A stretch of 64,000 nt of DNA from Sporomusa acidovorans (GCF_900101845.1 NZ_FNAM01000022.1:30129-94128); one strand, 5' to 3'; numbered from the stretch's first letter, positions 15,449-25,455 are shown. Notes: generated by a model not told the origin, from the letters alone. Made by a program: numbers and translations.

Positions 15449-16507
15449 ATGGCCAAAAACGTAATTTGGATAGGTCTGGCAATTATTTTGGCAGGGCTGT
15501 TTGTAACAGGCTGTGGCCGGACAGAAACGGCAAAACAACAAGCTGTCAGTGGTTCGGCAGCCGGAGCAACCATCAAAGACTCGACAGGCAGAGAGATCAA
15601 GATCCCGGCGAAACTGCAGCGGGTAATTGTGTTAAATTCCTCAACCTTTAATGTGATTACAGCCATTGGCGCGGCTGATGCCGTTATCGGCGTAAATGAC
15701 AGCACGCAGCAAACCGAGCCGGCGGCAGCCAAGCTGGCGGTTTTCGGCACGTTCAGGCAGCCGAATGTGGAAAAAATAATCGAGGCCAGGCCGGATGCGG
15801 TGCTTGGAACCAGCAATATCAACCCGGCGCAGGTCAAACAACTGGAAGATGCGGGTATTACGGTACTATTTTTTGAGTTGTATCTGCCATCCATTTTGCA
15901 GGAAGAAATTTTTACCTTAGGAAAACTATTTAACAAGGAAGCCGAGGCCCAAAAGTATGCTGACTTCATAATGAGATATCAACAGCTTATTGAAGACCGG
16001 GTGAAGGATATTAACCCCCAGGATAAAGCGACTGTGTATTTTGAGGGCTATGGCGATTATTCCACTGTGGCTAAGGGAACAGGCGGTGATGAACTGGTCA
16101 ACAGGGCCGGCGGCATTAACATTGCCGGTCAGGAAAATGTAAAATACCCCAAAGTCAGCGCCGAGTGGGTATTGCAAAAAAAACCCCGGGTTATTGTGAA
16201 AACGGTTTCCAGCAATAGCCGGGCAATGGGAGAAGGCTATACGGACAGGACGGCCGTGAAGGCTGTTTATGACAAGGTGATCTCCCGGCCCGGCTGGAAC
16301 GAGCTGGCAGCGGTAAAGAATAATAAAGTGATCTTGCTGGCACAGGACATCGGCACGACGCCGGAAGGCAGCATTATTGGTATGCTATATATGGTAAAAA
16401 CGATGTACCCGGACAGATTTTCGGACATTGATCCTTATGAAATTTATAAACAGATGAAAAAAGAGTTTTATCATGTTGCGGCAAAAGGGATTATTATTTA
16501 TCCCTGA
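15449..16507 (+). CDS. Periplasmic substrate-binding lipoprotein, FecB/BtuF type
   Basis: A 352-residue lipoprotein with a signal peptide ending in the lipobox VTGC (Cys about residue 24) and the two-lobed binding fold of iron-chelate/cobalamin carriers: DSTGREIKIPAKLQRVIVL, then the second lobe with EGYGDYSTVAKGTGGDELVNRAGG. It should hand cargo released by the TonB receptor at 11432 to the permease and ATPase upstream. The gene starts at ATG 15449 behind GAGGAAAGGAAG and ends 53 bp before the CobN-like gene. Confidence 0.92.
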   Translation: MAKNVIWIGLAIILAGLFVTGCGRTETAKQQAVSGSAAGATIKDSTGREIKIPAKLQRVIVLNSSTFNVITAIGAADAVIGVNDSTQQTEPAAAKLAVFGTFRQPNVEKIIEARPDAVLGTSNINPAQVKQLEDAGITVLFFELYLPSILQEEIFTLGKLFNKEAEAQKYADFIMRYQQLIEDRVKDINPQDKATVYFEGYGDYSTVAKGTGGDELVNRAGGINIAGQENVKYPKVSAEWVLQKKPRVIVKTVSSNSRAMGEGYTDRTAVKAVYDKVISRPGWNELAAVKNNKVILLAQDIGTTPEGSIIGMLYMVKTMYPDRFSDIDPYEIYKQMKKEFYHVAAKGIIIYP

Positions 16508-16560
16508 TAGTTGGCAAGCGAGGTTTATGTTAGTTACTATTCTCTATAGGGGGAAATGCT

Positions 16561-19500
16561 GTGTACAAAATCGGGGCAATTATGTGGACAAGTTATATGG
16601 TGCCTTTAGCGGCGGCAGCCAGGGAGATTGCCGGCTTAGAACTTAAGATGTGCAGTATGCGTGACCTGGAAGATAGCGGATACCGGGAAGAATTTTTCCG
16701 GTATCTGCAAAAAGAGGCTGACGCGCTGCTGATGTTTCCCTCTACGAACGGTATTTGGGAAGAAATAGCCGGCGATATCCGTAAGATAACAGCACACAGG
16801 CCAACAATCGCTTTTGGCTATGATCCGGGTTTGCTGGCCTACAATACCGTTGACGCGGAAATAGCGCTGACCGTACAACGTTACTTGACAATTGGCGGTC
16901 AGGAAAATGCGAAGAATGCCCTGCTGTATATCATGAAAGAGGTTTTGGGTGCTGCCGTAGCGATTGCTCCGCCGGAAGAAATCGCCTGGCAGGGTATCTA
17001 CTATCCGGGCAGCGAGGTCTTATATAAAGATATTGACAATTTTATGAACAATTGTCCGGGCTGGCGGCCGGGCAGGCCCGATGTAGGCATTTTGTTCTAC
17101 CGTCATTTATGGGTAAATTTTAACACGGAAAGCATTGATGCCCTTGTTAGCGAATTGGATGAGCTGGGGTTGAATGCCATCCCGGTATTCAGTACCGGAC
17201 GGCATGATATAGAAACAGGCTCGCGGGATAATGCGTATGTGCTGAAAACTTGTTTTTTCAAAGATAATACCCCGGTGATTGACTGTCTTATCGATTTGCA
17301 ATCGTTTCTGCTGGTTAAACAAGGTAAGAACGAGCGGACAGCCAGACCGGCAGGCGAGGAACTGCTGAAACAACTGGATGTGCCGATTGTCAAGGCGCTG
17401 TTTACTTATGGGAAAACCGCGGCAGAGTGGCGGAGTGACCCGCGGGGAATCGGCGGCGCGACAATGGTCATGTCGGTTTCCATGCCGGAGATGAACGGGG
17501 TGATTGAGCCTACCGTCATTGGCTGTCTGGACAGGATGGTGAACCCGGAAATTGGCGGGTCGCTGGAATATTACCGGCCGTTGGCCGGGAGGGTGCAATA
17601 TTTATGCCGGCGGGTAAAAAAATGGATTCAGCTCCGGCGAAAAAAACCGGCCGAACGTAAGGTGGCATTTATTTTACATAACAGTCCCTGCCATGGCGTG
17701 GAACTGGCTGTCGGCGGTGCGGCCAATCTGGATTCGCTGGAAAGTGTCGCCCGCATTATGGCGGCCATGCAGGCAGCCGGGTACTGCATTGAAAATCCAC
17801 CTGCATCAGGCAAAGAACTGATTGAGCGTATCATGGGGGCGAAAGCCATTTCCGATTTCCGCTGGACACCTATTGAGGAGATTGTGCAAAAAGGCGGTGT
17901 TATCAAGTATCTGGCAGCAGAGGAGTACCGGCAGTGGTTTGACGCTTTTCCGGCTAAGGTGCAGCAGGCGATGATTGATACCTGGGGAAACCCGCCGGGC
18001 GAAGAAAAGGACGGCGTTCCTGCTGCCATGGTCTATGATAACAAGATACTGATTACCGGTGTGGAATACGGCAATGTCGTTGTTTGCTGTCAGCCCAAGC
18101 GGGGCTGCGCCGGTCCGCGCTGTGACGGCCAGGTCTGTAAAATCCTGCATGACCCCCAGTGTCCGCCGACGCACCAATATGTTGCCACCTACCGGTATCT
18201 GGAGAAAATGTGGGGAGCCGATGCGGTGGTTCATGTCGGGACACATGGCAATCTCGAATTTCTGCCGGGTAAAGCGGTGGGATTGTCGGCGACCTGTTTT
18301 CCGGAGGTTGCTTTAGGAACACTGCCGCATTTATATATTTATAATACCGATAATCCGCCGGAAGGCACTATTGCCAAACGCCGCAGCTACGCAACCCTTG
18401 TCGGTCATATGCAGACCGTGATGGTGGAAGCCGCTACCTATGGGAATATTGAGGAGCTGGAACATTTGCTGGATCAATATATCCAGGCCAGGCATACCGA
18501 TCCGGCCCGCAGTCATGAATTGGAACATTTAATTATGGAAAAAGCGGCAGAAGCCAAGCTGACAGAGGATATCGGCCAGCAGCACGGCGAGGACGGTGCG
18601 GCGGTTGCGGAAAAGCTTCATGGCTTGATTACCAAGCTGAAAACCCGGATGCACCAGGACGGTCTGCATATTTTCGGCGATATACCGGCAGGCGAACGGC
18701 AGGTTAGTTTTATTCAGGCTGTATTGAAGCATGATACCGGGGAAAAGGGAACGCTGACCGGTTTGGTTGTAGAACTCATGGGACTTGACTATGACGCAGT
18801 CAAAGACAACCCGCAATCCTGGAGTGAAGAATTTGGCAAGCCTTACAGTGCGGTACTTGATGCTGCCAACGGCATGGAAAAAGATTTTGTCCGGACATTT
18901 ATTGGATGTGCTGCAGAATTCGACCTGCCAGCACTGGTCAGGCAGGTTATGGGTGAGTTGTTGAAAGCGCCCGGTAAGGTGGACGAGCTGGGCTTTTGGC
19001 TGGCTAAGGTCAAGAATATTGCTGACGGTCTTGCTGCTTCCAGAGAGATTGACAGCCTGCTGCATGGTTTTGACGGCGGTTACCTGCCCGCCGGACCTTC
19101 CGGACTGATTACCAGAGGAAGAGCCGATATTCTGCCGACCGGACGCAATTTTTACAGTGCCGATCCGGAACGGATTCCGACCAAGGCGGCCTGGAAAGTA
19201 GGGCAGAAGCTGGCCGAAGCTTTGATTGCCAAACACAGGAACGATACCGGACGCATTCCGGAAAACTGCGGGATGGTGCTGTTTGCCACCGACTGTATGT
19301 GGACTGACGGTGAACAGGTGGCGCAAATACTGGCGCTGCTGGGCGTAGAGCCAACTTGGATTGCCGGCGGCAGGGTAAAAGGTTTCCGGATCATGCCTTT
19401 GGCGGAACTGGGACGGCCGAGGATTGATGTTACGCTGCGTATTGGCGGCGTGACCCGCGATTGTTTTCCCGGCATGATTGACTATCTGGACGAGGCCATT

Positions 19501-20421
19501 CGGGCGGTGGCGGAACTTGACGAGCCCTGTGAAAAAAATTACATCAGAAAACACGCCTTGGAACAGCTAGCCATGGCCGGAGGGAATACCCCGGAAGCCT
19601 GGGAACAGGCGACAGCACGTATTTTTGGCAGCAGGCCGCAAACCTATGGGGCGGGCGTCAGCCTGGCTGTGCATGCTTCTGCCTGGAAAACAGAAAAAGA
19701 CCTGGCAGATATATTCATTGATTGGAGCGGTTATGCCTATGGTAAGAACCGCGGCGGACAAGCGGCGGGTGAACAGTTCAAGCGCCAGTTGACTACCGTT
19801 GATTTGACCTATAACAAAGCGGCGACAGATGAGTATGATATTTTCGGCTGTTGCTGTCACTTCTCCTATTATGGCGGGCTGACGGCTGCCGCCCGCAGTG
19901 AGAGCGGCAATGCGGTCAAAACCTATTTCGGTGATACTCGCGATCCGGAACGCCCGGGGGTGACAACTTTAGCAGAAGAGATTAACAACATTATCCGGGT
20001 TAAAATTCTTAATCCAGACTGGATCGAAAGCATGAAGCGTCATGGGTATAAGGGAGCGGGCGATATGGCCAAACGCATTACCCATGTTTATGGCTGGGAG
20101 GCGACAACCGGCGAGGTGGCCGACTGGGTATTTGACGATTTGGCCAAAACCTATGTGCTGAATGACGCGATGCGGGAATGGTTTGAGGAGAATAATCCCT
20201 GGGCGATGGAGGAGATCAACCGTCGTTTGCTGGAAGCGGCCGAACGGGGTCTGTGGGAAGCCGGGCAGGCTGTGCTGGAAGAACTTAAGGAAACCTATAT
20301 GGAAATCGAAGGCTGGATGGAAGAACGTATGGGCGATGTGATTGGAGAATACCAGGGCGGCAGCATTGACATTATGACCGCTGCCGACGTTCCGGCCTGG
20401 AAGGCTAAGTTGGTTAAATAG
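16561..20421 (+). CDS. CobN/BchH-family large subunit of a class I metal chelatase
   Basis: A 1286-residue cytoplasmic subunit of the cobaltochelatase/magnesium-chelatase family, which holds the tetrapyrrole during ATP-driven metal insertion. The signature GADAVVHVGTHGNLEFLPGK lies near residue 560. Just before it is a cysteine-bearing segment (RGCAGPRCDGQVCKILHDP, then CPP), which to my recollection marks the CobN-like group of anaerobes and methanogens rather than aerobic CobN. A second conserved block (EEINNIIRVKILNPDWIESMKRHGYKGA in shortened form) is near the C-terminus. Start is GTG 16561 with GGGGGAAA upstream. No cobalamin-ring synthesis genes adjoin it; instead it follows a TonB/ABC importer, so it may act on imported tetrapyrrole. 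Metal and direction of reaction are not determined. Confidence 0.9.
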   Translation: MYKIGAIMWTSYMVPLAAAAREIAGLELKMCSMRDLEDSGYREEFFRYLQKEADALLMFPSTNGIWEEIAGDIRKITAHRPTIAFGYDPGLLAYNTVDAEIALTVQRYLTIGGQENAKNALLYIMKEVLGAAVAIAPPEEIAWQGIYYPGSEVLYKDIDNFMNNCPGWRPGRPDVGILFYRHLWVNFNTESIDALVSELDELGLNAIPVFSTGRHDIETGSRDNAYVLKTCFFKDNTPVIDCLIDLQSFLLVKQGKNERTARPAGEELLKQLDVPIVKALFTYGKTAAEWRSDPRGIGGATMVMSVSMPEMNGVIEPTVIGCLDRMVNPEIGGSLEYYRPLAGRVQYLCRRVKKWIQLRRKKPAERKVAFILHNSPCHGVELAVGGAANLDSLESVARIMAAMQAAGYCIENPPASGKELIERIMGAKAISDFRWTPIEEIVQKGGVIKYLAAEEYRQWFDAFPAKVQQAMIDTWGNPPGEEKDGVPAAMVYDNKILITGVEYGNVVVCCQPKRGCAGPRCDGQVCKILHDPQCPPTHQYVATYRYLEKMWGADAVVHVGTHGNLEFLPGKAVGLSATCFPEVALGTLPHLYIYNTDNPPEGTIAKRRSYATLVGHMQTVMVEAATYGNIEELEHLLDQYIQARHTDPARSHELEHLIMEKAAEAKLTEDIGQQHGEDGAAVAEKLHGLITKLKTRMHQDGLHIFGDIPAGERQVSFIQAVLKHDTGEKGTLTGLVVELMGLDYDAVKDNPQSWSEEFGKPYSAVLDAANGMEKDFVRTFIGCAAEFDLPALVRQVMGELLKAPGKVDELGFWLAKVKNIADGLAASREIDSLLHGFDGGYLPAGPSGLITRGRADILPTGRNFYSADPERIPTKAAWKVGQKLAEALIAKHRNDTGRIPENCGMVLFATDCMWTDGEQVAQILALLGVEPTWIAGGRVKGFRIMPLAELGRPRIDVTLRIGGVTRDCFPGMIDYLDEAIRAVAELDEPCEKNYIRKHALEQLAMAGGNTPEAWEQATARIFGSRPQTYGAGVSLAVHASAWKTEKDLADIFIDWSGYAYGKNRGGQAAGEQFKRQLTTVDLTYNKAATDEYDIFGCCCHFSYYGGLTAAARSESGNAVKTYFGDTRDPERPGVTTLAEEINNIIRVKILNPDWIESMKRHGYKGAGDMAKRITHVYGWEATTGEVADWVFDDLAKTYVLNDAMREWFEENNPWAMEEINRRLLEAAERGLWEAGQAVLEELKETYMEIEGWMEERMGDVIGEYQGGSIDIMTAADVPAWKAKLVK

Positions 20422-20464
20422 GAACTCGAACGCTGAGGCAATTTAGTGAAATAGAGGCGAGAGT

Positions 20465-22477
20465 ATGGAAAGATCAACCAAACAGCGCCGGGTGCTTTAT
20501 CCTTTTGCGGCTTTGGCGGGGCAGGAGGAGTTACAATTGGGGCTTTTGCTCCATGCTGTTAATCCCCGCCTTGGCGGGATATTGATACGCGGCGAAAAAG
20601 GAACAGCCAAGTCGACGGCTGTCCGGGGACTGGCCGAGATGCTGCCTGACATCCAGGCCGTCGCCGGTTGCCCCTATCATTGTGATCCGGAGGATAAGAG
20701 CAAAGCCTGCGCTGATTGCCGCAGCGATGAGGGAGAGTGGCAAACCTTCGCCATGCCGGTGCCGGTCATCGACATTCCGGTATCGGCGACCGAAGACCGG
20801 GTAGTGGGCAGTCTGGATTTTGAGCAGGCCATCAAAGCCGGCCGGCGTGCTTTCCTGCCAGGTTTGCTGGGAGAAGCCAACCGGGGGATTATCTATATTG
20901 ATGAAATTAACCTCCTGGACGACCATATTGTGGATGTACTCCTGGACGCGGCCGGCAGCGGCCTTAATGTGGTTGAGCGGGAGGGTATCAGCATCACGCA
21001 TCCGACCGAATTCATTTTGGTGGGCACGATGAATCCCGAGGAGGGTGACTTGCGGCCGCAGCTTTTGGACCGGTTTGCCCTTTGTGTGGAAGTGGCCGGC
21101 CTTACCGACCGGGAGGCGCGGGTTGAAATTATTAAACGCCGTGAAGCCTTTGAGTCCGATCCGGCCGCTTTCCGGCAGGAGTGGCAGCCAGAGCAGGACA
21201 AGTTGCGCGCGAAAGTAGTTGCCGCCCGAAAGCTGTTACCGGCAGTGGCGGTTCCGGATAAACGGTATGAAATGATCAGCCGGCTTTGCACCGAGGCGTA
21301 CGCTGCCGGCCACCGGGCCGACATCATGCTGGTGCGGGCCGCTGCAGCTTTGGCCGCCTGGCGGGGGCATCAGGCGATAACCGGGGAGGATGTGCTGGAT
21401 ATTGCGCCGCTGGTACTGGCGCATCGCCGCCGCGAGCCACCGGAGGACGCAGAAACACCGCAGCAGCAACAGCAGGAACAGCCTGAGCCGCCGGAAGACC
21501 AAAGTGACGAGCTGGAGCAGCAGGATAATCCGCCGCCCCCGCCGCCTGGCAATCAGCAGCAAGAGGAGCAGCAGCAGGACAACAAGGATGACAAAGAAGA
21601 TAATGATAATAATCAGGAAGCCAGTTCTTCTGCCGAAGTTGTGTTTGCCATTGGTAAACCTTTTGCCATCAAACGAATTACCATGGATAAAGACCGCCAG
21701 GCCAGACGCGGTTCCGGCAGGCGTTCACGCACCAAAACGGATTCCAGTGTGGGCCGCTATGTTAAGAGTACCTGCCACCGGGAGCGTGATGACCTGGCGA
21801 TTGATGCCACGATCAGGGCCGCCGCACCCTTCCAGCGCAGCCGCAAGTCAAACGGTATGGCAGTGGTCATTGAGACGAGTGATATCCGAGAAAAAGTCAG
21901 GGAGAAACGTATCGGCAATTTTATGTTGTTTGTCGTTGATGCCAGCGGTTCCATGGGAGCCAAGCAGCGTATGATTGAGACCAAGGGTGCGATCTTGTCT
22001 TTATTGCAGGATGCCTATCAAAAGCGTGACCGGGTGGGCATGGTCGCTTTTAAAGGCGATCATGCGGAAGTATTGCTGCCGCCAACCAACAGTGTTGAAA
22101 TGGCGCAAAAATGCCTGGTTGAGCTGCCGGTGGGCGGCAAGACGCCGCTGGCAGCCGGACTTGTTAAAGCGCAAAAAGTAATCAGACAGCATTTGCAGCG
22201 GAGCCCGCATATGCGGCCGATTGTTGTGATTTTGTCTGACGGCAAAGCCAATGTCGCCATGGCGGACGGTAAGCCGCTGGCCGAAGCCCACCGGGTCGCC
22301 GAGAATATGCGCGAAGAATTCGACATTAAATATATTGTGGTTGATACCGAGCAGAAAGGGCTGCTGTCATTTGGTAAGGCACAGGAACTGGCAGTCCGGC
22401 TGGGCGCGGAATACTGCACTATTGACCAGTTGAAAGTGGACGGTTTGGTCGATATTGTGCGCGGCGCGCTTGCTTAA
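20465..22477 (+). CDS. ChlD/BchD-like chelatase subunit (AAA+ plus VWA domains)
   Basis: A 670-residue protein in three parts. The N-terminal AAA+ module (1-330) has Walker [10 protein letters not shown] (about 41-49), a cysteine pair region (CPYHC, CADC) and Walker [14 protein letters not shown] Gln/Glu/Pro/Asp-rich linker follows (about 335-400). The C-terminal von Willebrand A domain has the MIDAS motif DASGSMG (about residue 490). ChlD-type subunits dock the ATPase ring onto the large subunit. Unlike many ChlD proteins its Walker motifs look intact. It starts 43 bp after the CobN-like gene, and the ChlI-like gene follows directly. Confidence 0.92.
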   Translation: MERSTKQRRVLYPFAALAGQEELQLGLLLHAVNPRLGGILIRGEKGTAKSTAVRGLAEMLPDIQAVAGCPYHCDPEDKSKACADCRSDEGEWQTFAMPVPVIDIPVSATEDRVVGSLDFEQAIKAGRRAFLPGLLGEANRGIIYIDEINLLDDHIVDVLLDAAGSGLNVVEREGISITHPTEFILVGTMNPEEGDLRPQLLDRFALCVEVAGLTDREARVEIIKRREAFESDPAAFRQEWQPEQDKLRAKVVAARKLLPAVAVPDKRYEMISRLCTEAYAAGHRADIMLVRAAAALAAWRGHQAITGEDVLDIAPLVLAHRRREPPEDAETPQQQQQEQPEPPEDQSDELEQQDNPPPPPPGNQQQEEQQQDNKDDKEDNDNNQEASSSAEVVFAIGKPFAIKRITMDKDRQARRGSGRRSRTKTDSSVGRYVKSTCHRERDDLAIDATIRAAAPFQRSRKSNGMAVVIETSDIREKVREKRIGNFMLFVVDASGSMGAKQRMIETKGAILSLLQDAYQKRDRVGMVAFKGDHAEVLLPPTNSVEMAQKCLVELPVGGKTPLAAGLVKAQKVIRQHLQRSPHMRPIVVILSDGKANVAMADGKPLAEAHRVAENMREEFDIKYIVVDTEQKGLLSFGKAQELAVRLGAEYCTIDQLKVDGLVDIVRGALA

Positions 22478-22511
22478 TGAAAGAATTGTCAGGGAAAAGA
22501 GGAGAAATACG

Positions 22512-23588
22512 ATGCATAATCACAAACTAAGGAATTATCCATTTTCCGCCATTGTCGGCCAGGACAGCATGAAAAAAGGCTTGATGCTGAATGTTATCAA
22601 TCCGCGGTTATCCGGTATACTTATTCGCGGCGAAAAGGGAACGGCAAAATCGACGGCGGTGCGTGCTCTGGCCGAACTGCTGCCGGAGATTGAGGTAGTG
22701 GCCGACTGCCCGTATCATTGTGATCCTGATCAGCCGCTCATGCATTGCCCGCAGTGTCATGAACGTTATGAAAAAGGCGAAGTGCTGCCGCGCGCCAAAC
22801 GCCCCATGACAGTAGTTAACCTGCCGGTATCGGCGACCGAAGACCGCGTTGTCGGCACGCTGGATATTGAATATGCCATCAAACATGGTGAGAAGAAATT
22901 TGAACCAGGGGTACTGGCGGAGGCTAACCGCGGGATTCTCTATGTGGATGAGGTTAATCTCTTAGACGACCATATTGTGGACGTACTCTTAGATGCGGCG
23001 GCCATGGGGGTCAATACGGTGGAACGGGAAGGCGTGTCGTTCTCCCATCCGGCGCAGTTCATTCTTGTCGGCACGATGAACCCGGAAGAGGGTGAACTGA
23101 GACCGCAGCTTTTAGATCGCTTCGGTTTGTGTGTTACTATTGAAGGAATTGCCGACCCGGGCAAACGCGTTGCTGTCATGAAACGCCGGACGGCTTTTGA
23201 AGAAGACCAGGAAGCCTTTGCCTTACAGTGGGAGGAAGAACAAAACAAACTCCGGGACAAGATGGCAGCCGCCCAGAAGCTCTTAACATCTGTCAGCTAT
23301 GATGACGAGGTGCTGTTCCAGATTGCCGATATTGCCATTCAAATGGGCGTTGACGGTCATCGCGCCGATCTGGTCATGCTTAAGGCGGCCAAAGCCCTGG
23401 CGGCGCTGAATGGGCGGAATAAGGTGGAAGCCTCGGATGTTGCTGAAGTTGTCGAACTGGCGCTGATGCACCGCATGCGGAAAAAACCGTTCCAAGAAAT
23501 TGGTTCAGACCAAAAGAAACTTAAGGAAATTATGGGACATCAGCATGCTCACAATCATGAGCATTCCCATACCCATGTGCATAGATGA
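22512..23588 (+). CDS. ChlI/BchI-like AAA+ chelatase ATPase with histidine-rich tail
   Basis: A 358-residue AAA+ motor subunit: Walker [10 protein letters not shown] (about 37-45), cysteine pairs CPYHC and [20 protein letters not shown], Walker [13 protein letters not shown] and the sensor [19 protein letters not shown]. It is closely similar to the AAA+ half of the preceding gene. The last 18 residues are a striking His-rich run ([17 protein letters not shown], six or more His in alternation), not normal for the family, which suggests metal binding or delivery. ATG 22512 follows AGAGGAG. The operon is broken immediately downstream by gene remnants. Confidence 0.93.
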   Translation: MHNHKLRNYPFSAIVGQDSMKKGLMLNVINPRLSGILIRGEKGTAKSTAVRALAELLPEIEVVADCPYHCDPDQPLMHCPQCHERYEKGEVLPRAKRPMTVVNLPVSATEDRVVGTLDIEYAIKHGEKKFEPGVLAEANRGILYVDEVNLLDDHIVDVLLDAAAMGVNTVEREGVSFSHPAQFILVGTMNPEEGELRPQLLDRFGLCVTIEGIADPGKRVAVMKRRTAFEEDQEAFALQWEEEQNKLRDKMAAAQKLLTSVSYDDEVLFQIADIAIQMGVDGHRADLVMLKAAKALAALNGRNKVEASDVAEVVELALMHRMRKKPFQEIGSDQKKLKEIMGHQHAHNHEHSHTHVHR

Positions 23589-23602
23589 TGGGGGCTGGAA
23601 AG

Positions 23603-23656
23603 ATGATCGTGATCGACGGGCTTGTTAAGAAATTCGGGAATCGTACGGTAGTCGAT
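23603..23656 (+). pseudogene. 5' fragment of an ABC transporter ATPase gene
   Basis: Eighteen codons after GGGGCTGGAAAG read MIVIDGLVKKFGNRTVVD, the first beta-strands of an ABC ATPase, and then run directly into transposase sequence. The Walker motifs are absent, so only the start survives. It suggests the chelatase operon once continued into another ABC transporter. Confidence 0.65.
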
Positions 23657-23935
23657 CCATCGGCGGCAGAAAGCATTCGTGAAGGACTTGAAGAAACGCT
23701 AACATTACACAGGCTTGGTATACCTGGGCTTTGAGAATATCTCTATCATCTACAAACTCTATAGAATCCGCCCTGTCAACTGTAAGAAAAACAACAGGAA
23801 GAGTAAAGCACTGGCAGAGTGGTATACAGGTACTAAGATGGCTTTCATGTGGATTCTTGGGGTGCGGAAAAGAAGTTCAGAAAGATTAACGGCTATAAAT
23901 TGATACCAGTTTTGATAAATGCAATTCAAGGGAAA
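23657..23935 (+). pseudogene. Decayed IS256/Mutator-family transposase C-terminus
   Basis: Reading across frames gives PSAAESIREGLEETLTLHRLG, then TNSIESALSTVRKTTGRVKHW, then EKKFRKINGYKLIPVLINAI. These are successive segments of the C-terminal third of Mutator-type transposases (EGLEETLTLHRLG and the TTN.ES motif). At least two frameshifts and stops separate them, and the N-terminal catalytic part is missing, so this is an inactive remnant. Confidence 0.75.
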
Positions 23936-24342
23936 GAGAGTTCTACTTATGAATTAGTAAAAGATAAAATAAATGTTCCAAACCTATTGTTTCACACCAC
24001 GAAACATAAAGCACTTTGCTTATCATACACAATACTCCAAAAGAAAAAACCATAGGACTTGCAGAATTTGATATGCCACCCTTTGCAATGTGGTATCAGT
24101 ATTTTTTAGATAATCCAACGGTAAGAATGCGAATAGGCGAAGAAATACACGGAAGGATAAAACGATTGGTTTTAGAAAAACAAAAACTAATATCAGAAAT
24201 TGATAGCTTTAAGTCATTTATTCATTGTGATTTCCGACCTGCAAATATGCTTGTTGATGAACATAGAAAAGTGTTTTTTGTTGATTGGGAAGCTGCATGT
24301 ACAGGACATTCTTTTATGAGGAGGGCTAATATTTATAAATAA
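23936..24342 (+). pseudogene. Remnant of an aminoglycoside/choline phosphotransferase-fold gene
   Basis: The second reading frame encodes GLAEFDMPPFAMWYQYF and later FIHCDFRPANMLVDE, with the catalytic H.D....N pattern and the following FFVDWEAAC (the DFG-like aspartate) of the APH kinase fold. An upstream piece (YELVKDKINVPNLLF) is in another frame. No complete N-terminal ATP lobe is present and the C-terminus stops early, so the gene is broken and probably had internal deletions. The region is A+T-richer than the chelatase genes. A short gene-free stretch follows to 24454. Confidence 0.7.
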
Positions 24343-24454
24343 GTGAAATATTTCATTTAAACAATGAAAGACCAGCTATTAAAAGTCAATAGGGAATCAA
24401 GCTTCTAGGTCTCACTGGGGTATCGAAAATAACAAAGAGTAAGGCTAGTTAGCC

Positions 24455-25045
24455 TTACTCCTCTGTTGTATCAGGAAAGATATCTTCCAGTTTTATTTCC
24501 AACGCAGGGAAGCTAATAGGGATTATGGTATTATCGCGGGCAAAATACTCTGGCTCTCGATACTTAAATAGTTCCTCATTCAGATGGAAGCGGGTGATTA
24601 TTTGGTTCGATGGGTCAACGATCCAATATTCCAGAACTCCGTTTTGTTCATAAAGCCGGCGTTTTTTAATAACATCATGGCTGGCAGTAGATCGGGACAA
24701 CACTTCTATGATTAAATCGGGAGCGCCTTTGCAGCCTTGCGCGGTAATTTTGGACTTATCACAGATTACCGTAATGTCAGGCTCGACGGCATGGGGATTA
24801 GTTTCGTCTTTGGCAGTCTTATCGAAGGTTACTCCAAAGGGAGCGATAAAGGCCTCACAAGGCTTACCTTTAAGAAAAGTGGCAAACTCGACAAACAAGT
24901 TGCCAATAATCCTTTGATGCGTGGTGGAAGGAGGGGCCATAGCATAAGCAACGCCGTCAATAATTTCCCAGCGTTCATTCTCGGGCCAATTTAGGTAGTC
25001 GGCATATGTATATACTCGATCGTTCTTAATGGCGTTATTACTCAT
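24455..25045 (-). CDS. Uma2 family (DUF820) putative endonuclease
   Basis: A 196-residue protein of the Uma2/DUF820 family with a PD-(D/E)XK-like core: YADYLNWPENERWEIIDGVAYAMAPPS at the N-terminus, VEPDITVICDKSK (Asp) and PDLIIEVLSRST (Glu) in the middle, then YWIVDPSNQII. These proteins are widespread in mobile and accessory regions and their biological role is unclear. ATG 25045 is chosen because GGGGAG then has normal spacing. It stands alone in a scar between the chelatase and chaperone operons. Confidence 0.85.
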   Translation of the reverse strand: MSNNAIKNDRVYTYADYLNWPENERWEIIDGVAYAMAPPSTTHQRIIGNLFVEFATFLKGKPCEAFIAPFGVTFDKTAKDETNPHAVEPDITVICDKSKITAQGCKGAPDLIIEVLSRSTASHDVIKKRRLYEQNGVLEYWIVDPSNQIITRFHLNEELFKYREPEYFARDNTIIPISFPALEIKLEDIFPDTTEE

Positions 25046-25151
25046 GCTGATCATCTCCCCTACAACATTGTTTGTATGTATTATATCAAATTATTGATGA
25101 ACTACAAATAAGCAATGCTAATTTTGGGAATTTAGTTAATGAAATGTCAAA

Positions 25152-25187
25152 TAAAAAAATAGGCCAACTTGGCCTATTTTTTTATTT
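25152..25187. terminator. Bidirectional terminator ATAGGCC/GGCCTAT
   Basis: AAATAGGCC and GGCCTATTT with flanking A and T runs can terminate in both directions. It is almost identical to the terminator at 29378-29410, which supports the idea that this spot once held a second copy of the receptor gene end found there. Confidence 0.8.
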
Positions 25188-25196
25188 GCTGTATAG

Positions 25197-25247
25197 CTAG
25201 AATTTTTGACTTAGCTCAATAAACACTGTTCGTCCGGCAGCTAAGGC
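25197..25247 (-). pseudogene. 3' tail of a deleted TonB-dependent receptor gene
   Basis: On the minus strand the sequence encodes ALAAGRTVFIELSQKF and a TAG stop, matching the last residues of the receptor at 29425 (LAAGRTVFVELTQKF). Homology stops abruptly upstream. With the duplicated terminator beside it, this is the scar left by deletion of a receptor gene. Confidence 0.8.
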
Positions 25248-25307
25248 GAAAAAGACTAAAATTGATTAAATAATCTGACGAAATGGAACCGCTTTGCCAA
25301 AGTAAGA

Positions 25308-25361
25308 AAGGTATGAAGCTTTAGAAAGGATTTATTATCCTTGTAGCTTCATGCCTTTTTA
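25308..25361 (+). terminator. Leader terminator with GGT-ATGAA-GCT motif upstream of the GrpE-like gene
   Basis: AGGTATGAAGCT (25309-25320) pairs with AGCTTCATGCCT (25345-25356), with one G-T pair, around an inner AAGGAT/ATCCTT hairpin; TTTTTATTT follows. The 5' strand can instead fold as AGGT-ATGAA-GCTT. No first-copy hairpin is visible upstream, perhaps because of the deletion at 25248. Confidence 0.75.
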
Positions 25362-25455
25362 TTTGAGTGAATTTTAAGCTTGACAGGAGAGTTATTATTT
25401 ATGATAACGGTAACGCATGGTAGATAGTTATTTCTGGTATTTGGAATTTTCAAAA

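Noticed and set aside
18529..19554. Long minus-strand open frame inside the CobN-like gene
   Set aside because: It mirrors a well-supported 1286-residue gene, has no ribosome-binding site and no recognisable domain; open antisense frames are common in such coding sequence.
21370..21640. Low-complexity Gln/Glu/Pro stretch as a possible tandem repeat
   Set aside because: It is the acidic Pro/Gln linker normally found between the AAA+ and VWA domains of ChlD-type proteins, not an independent repeat element.
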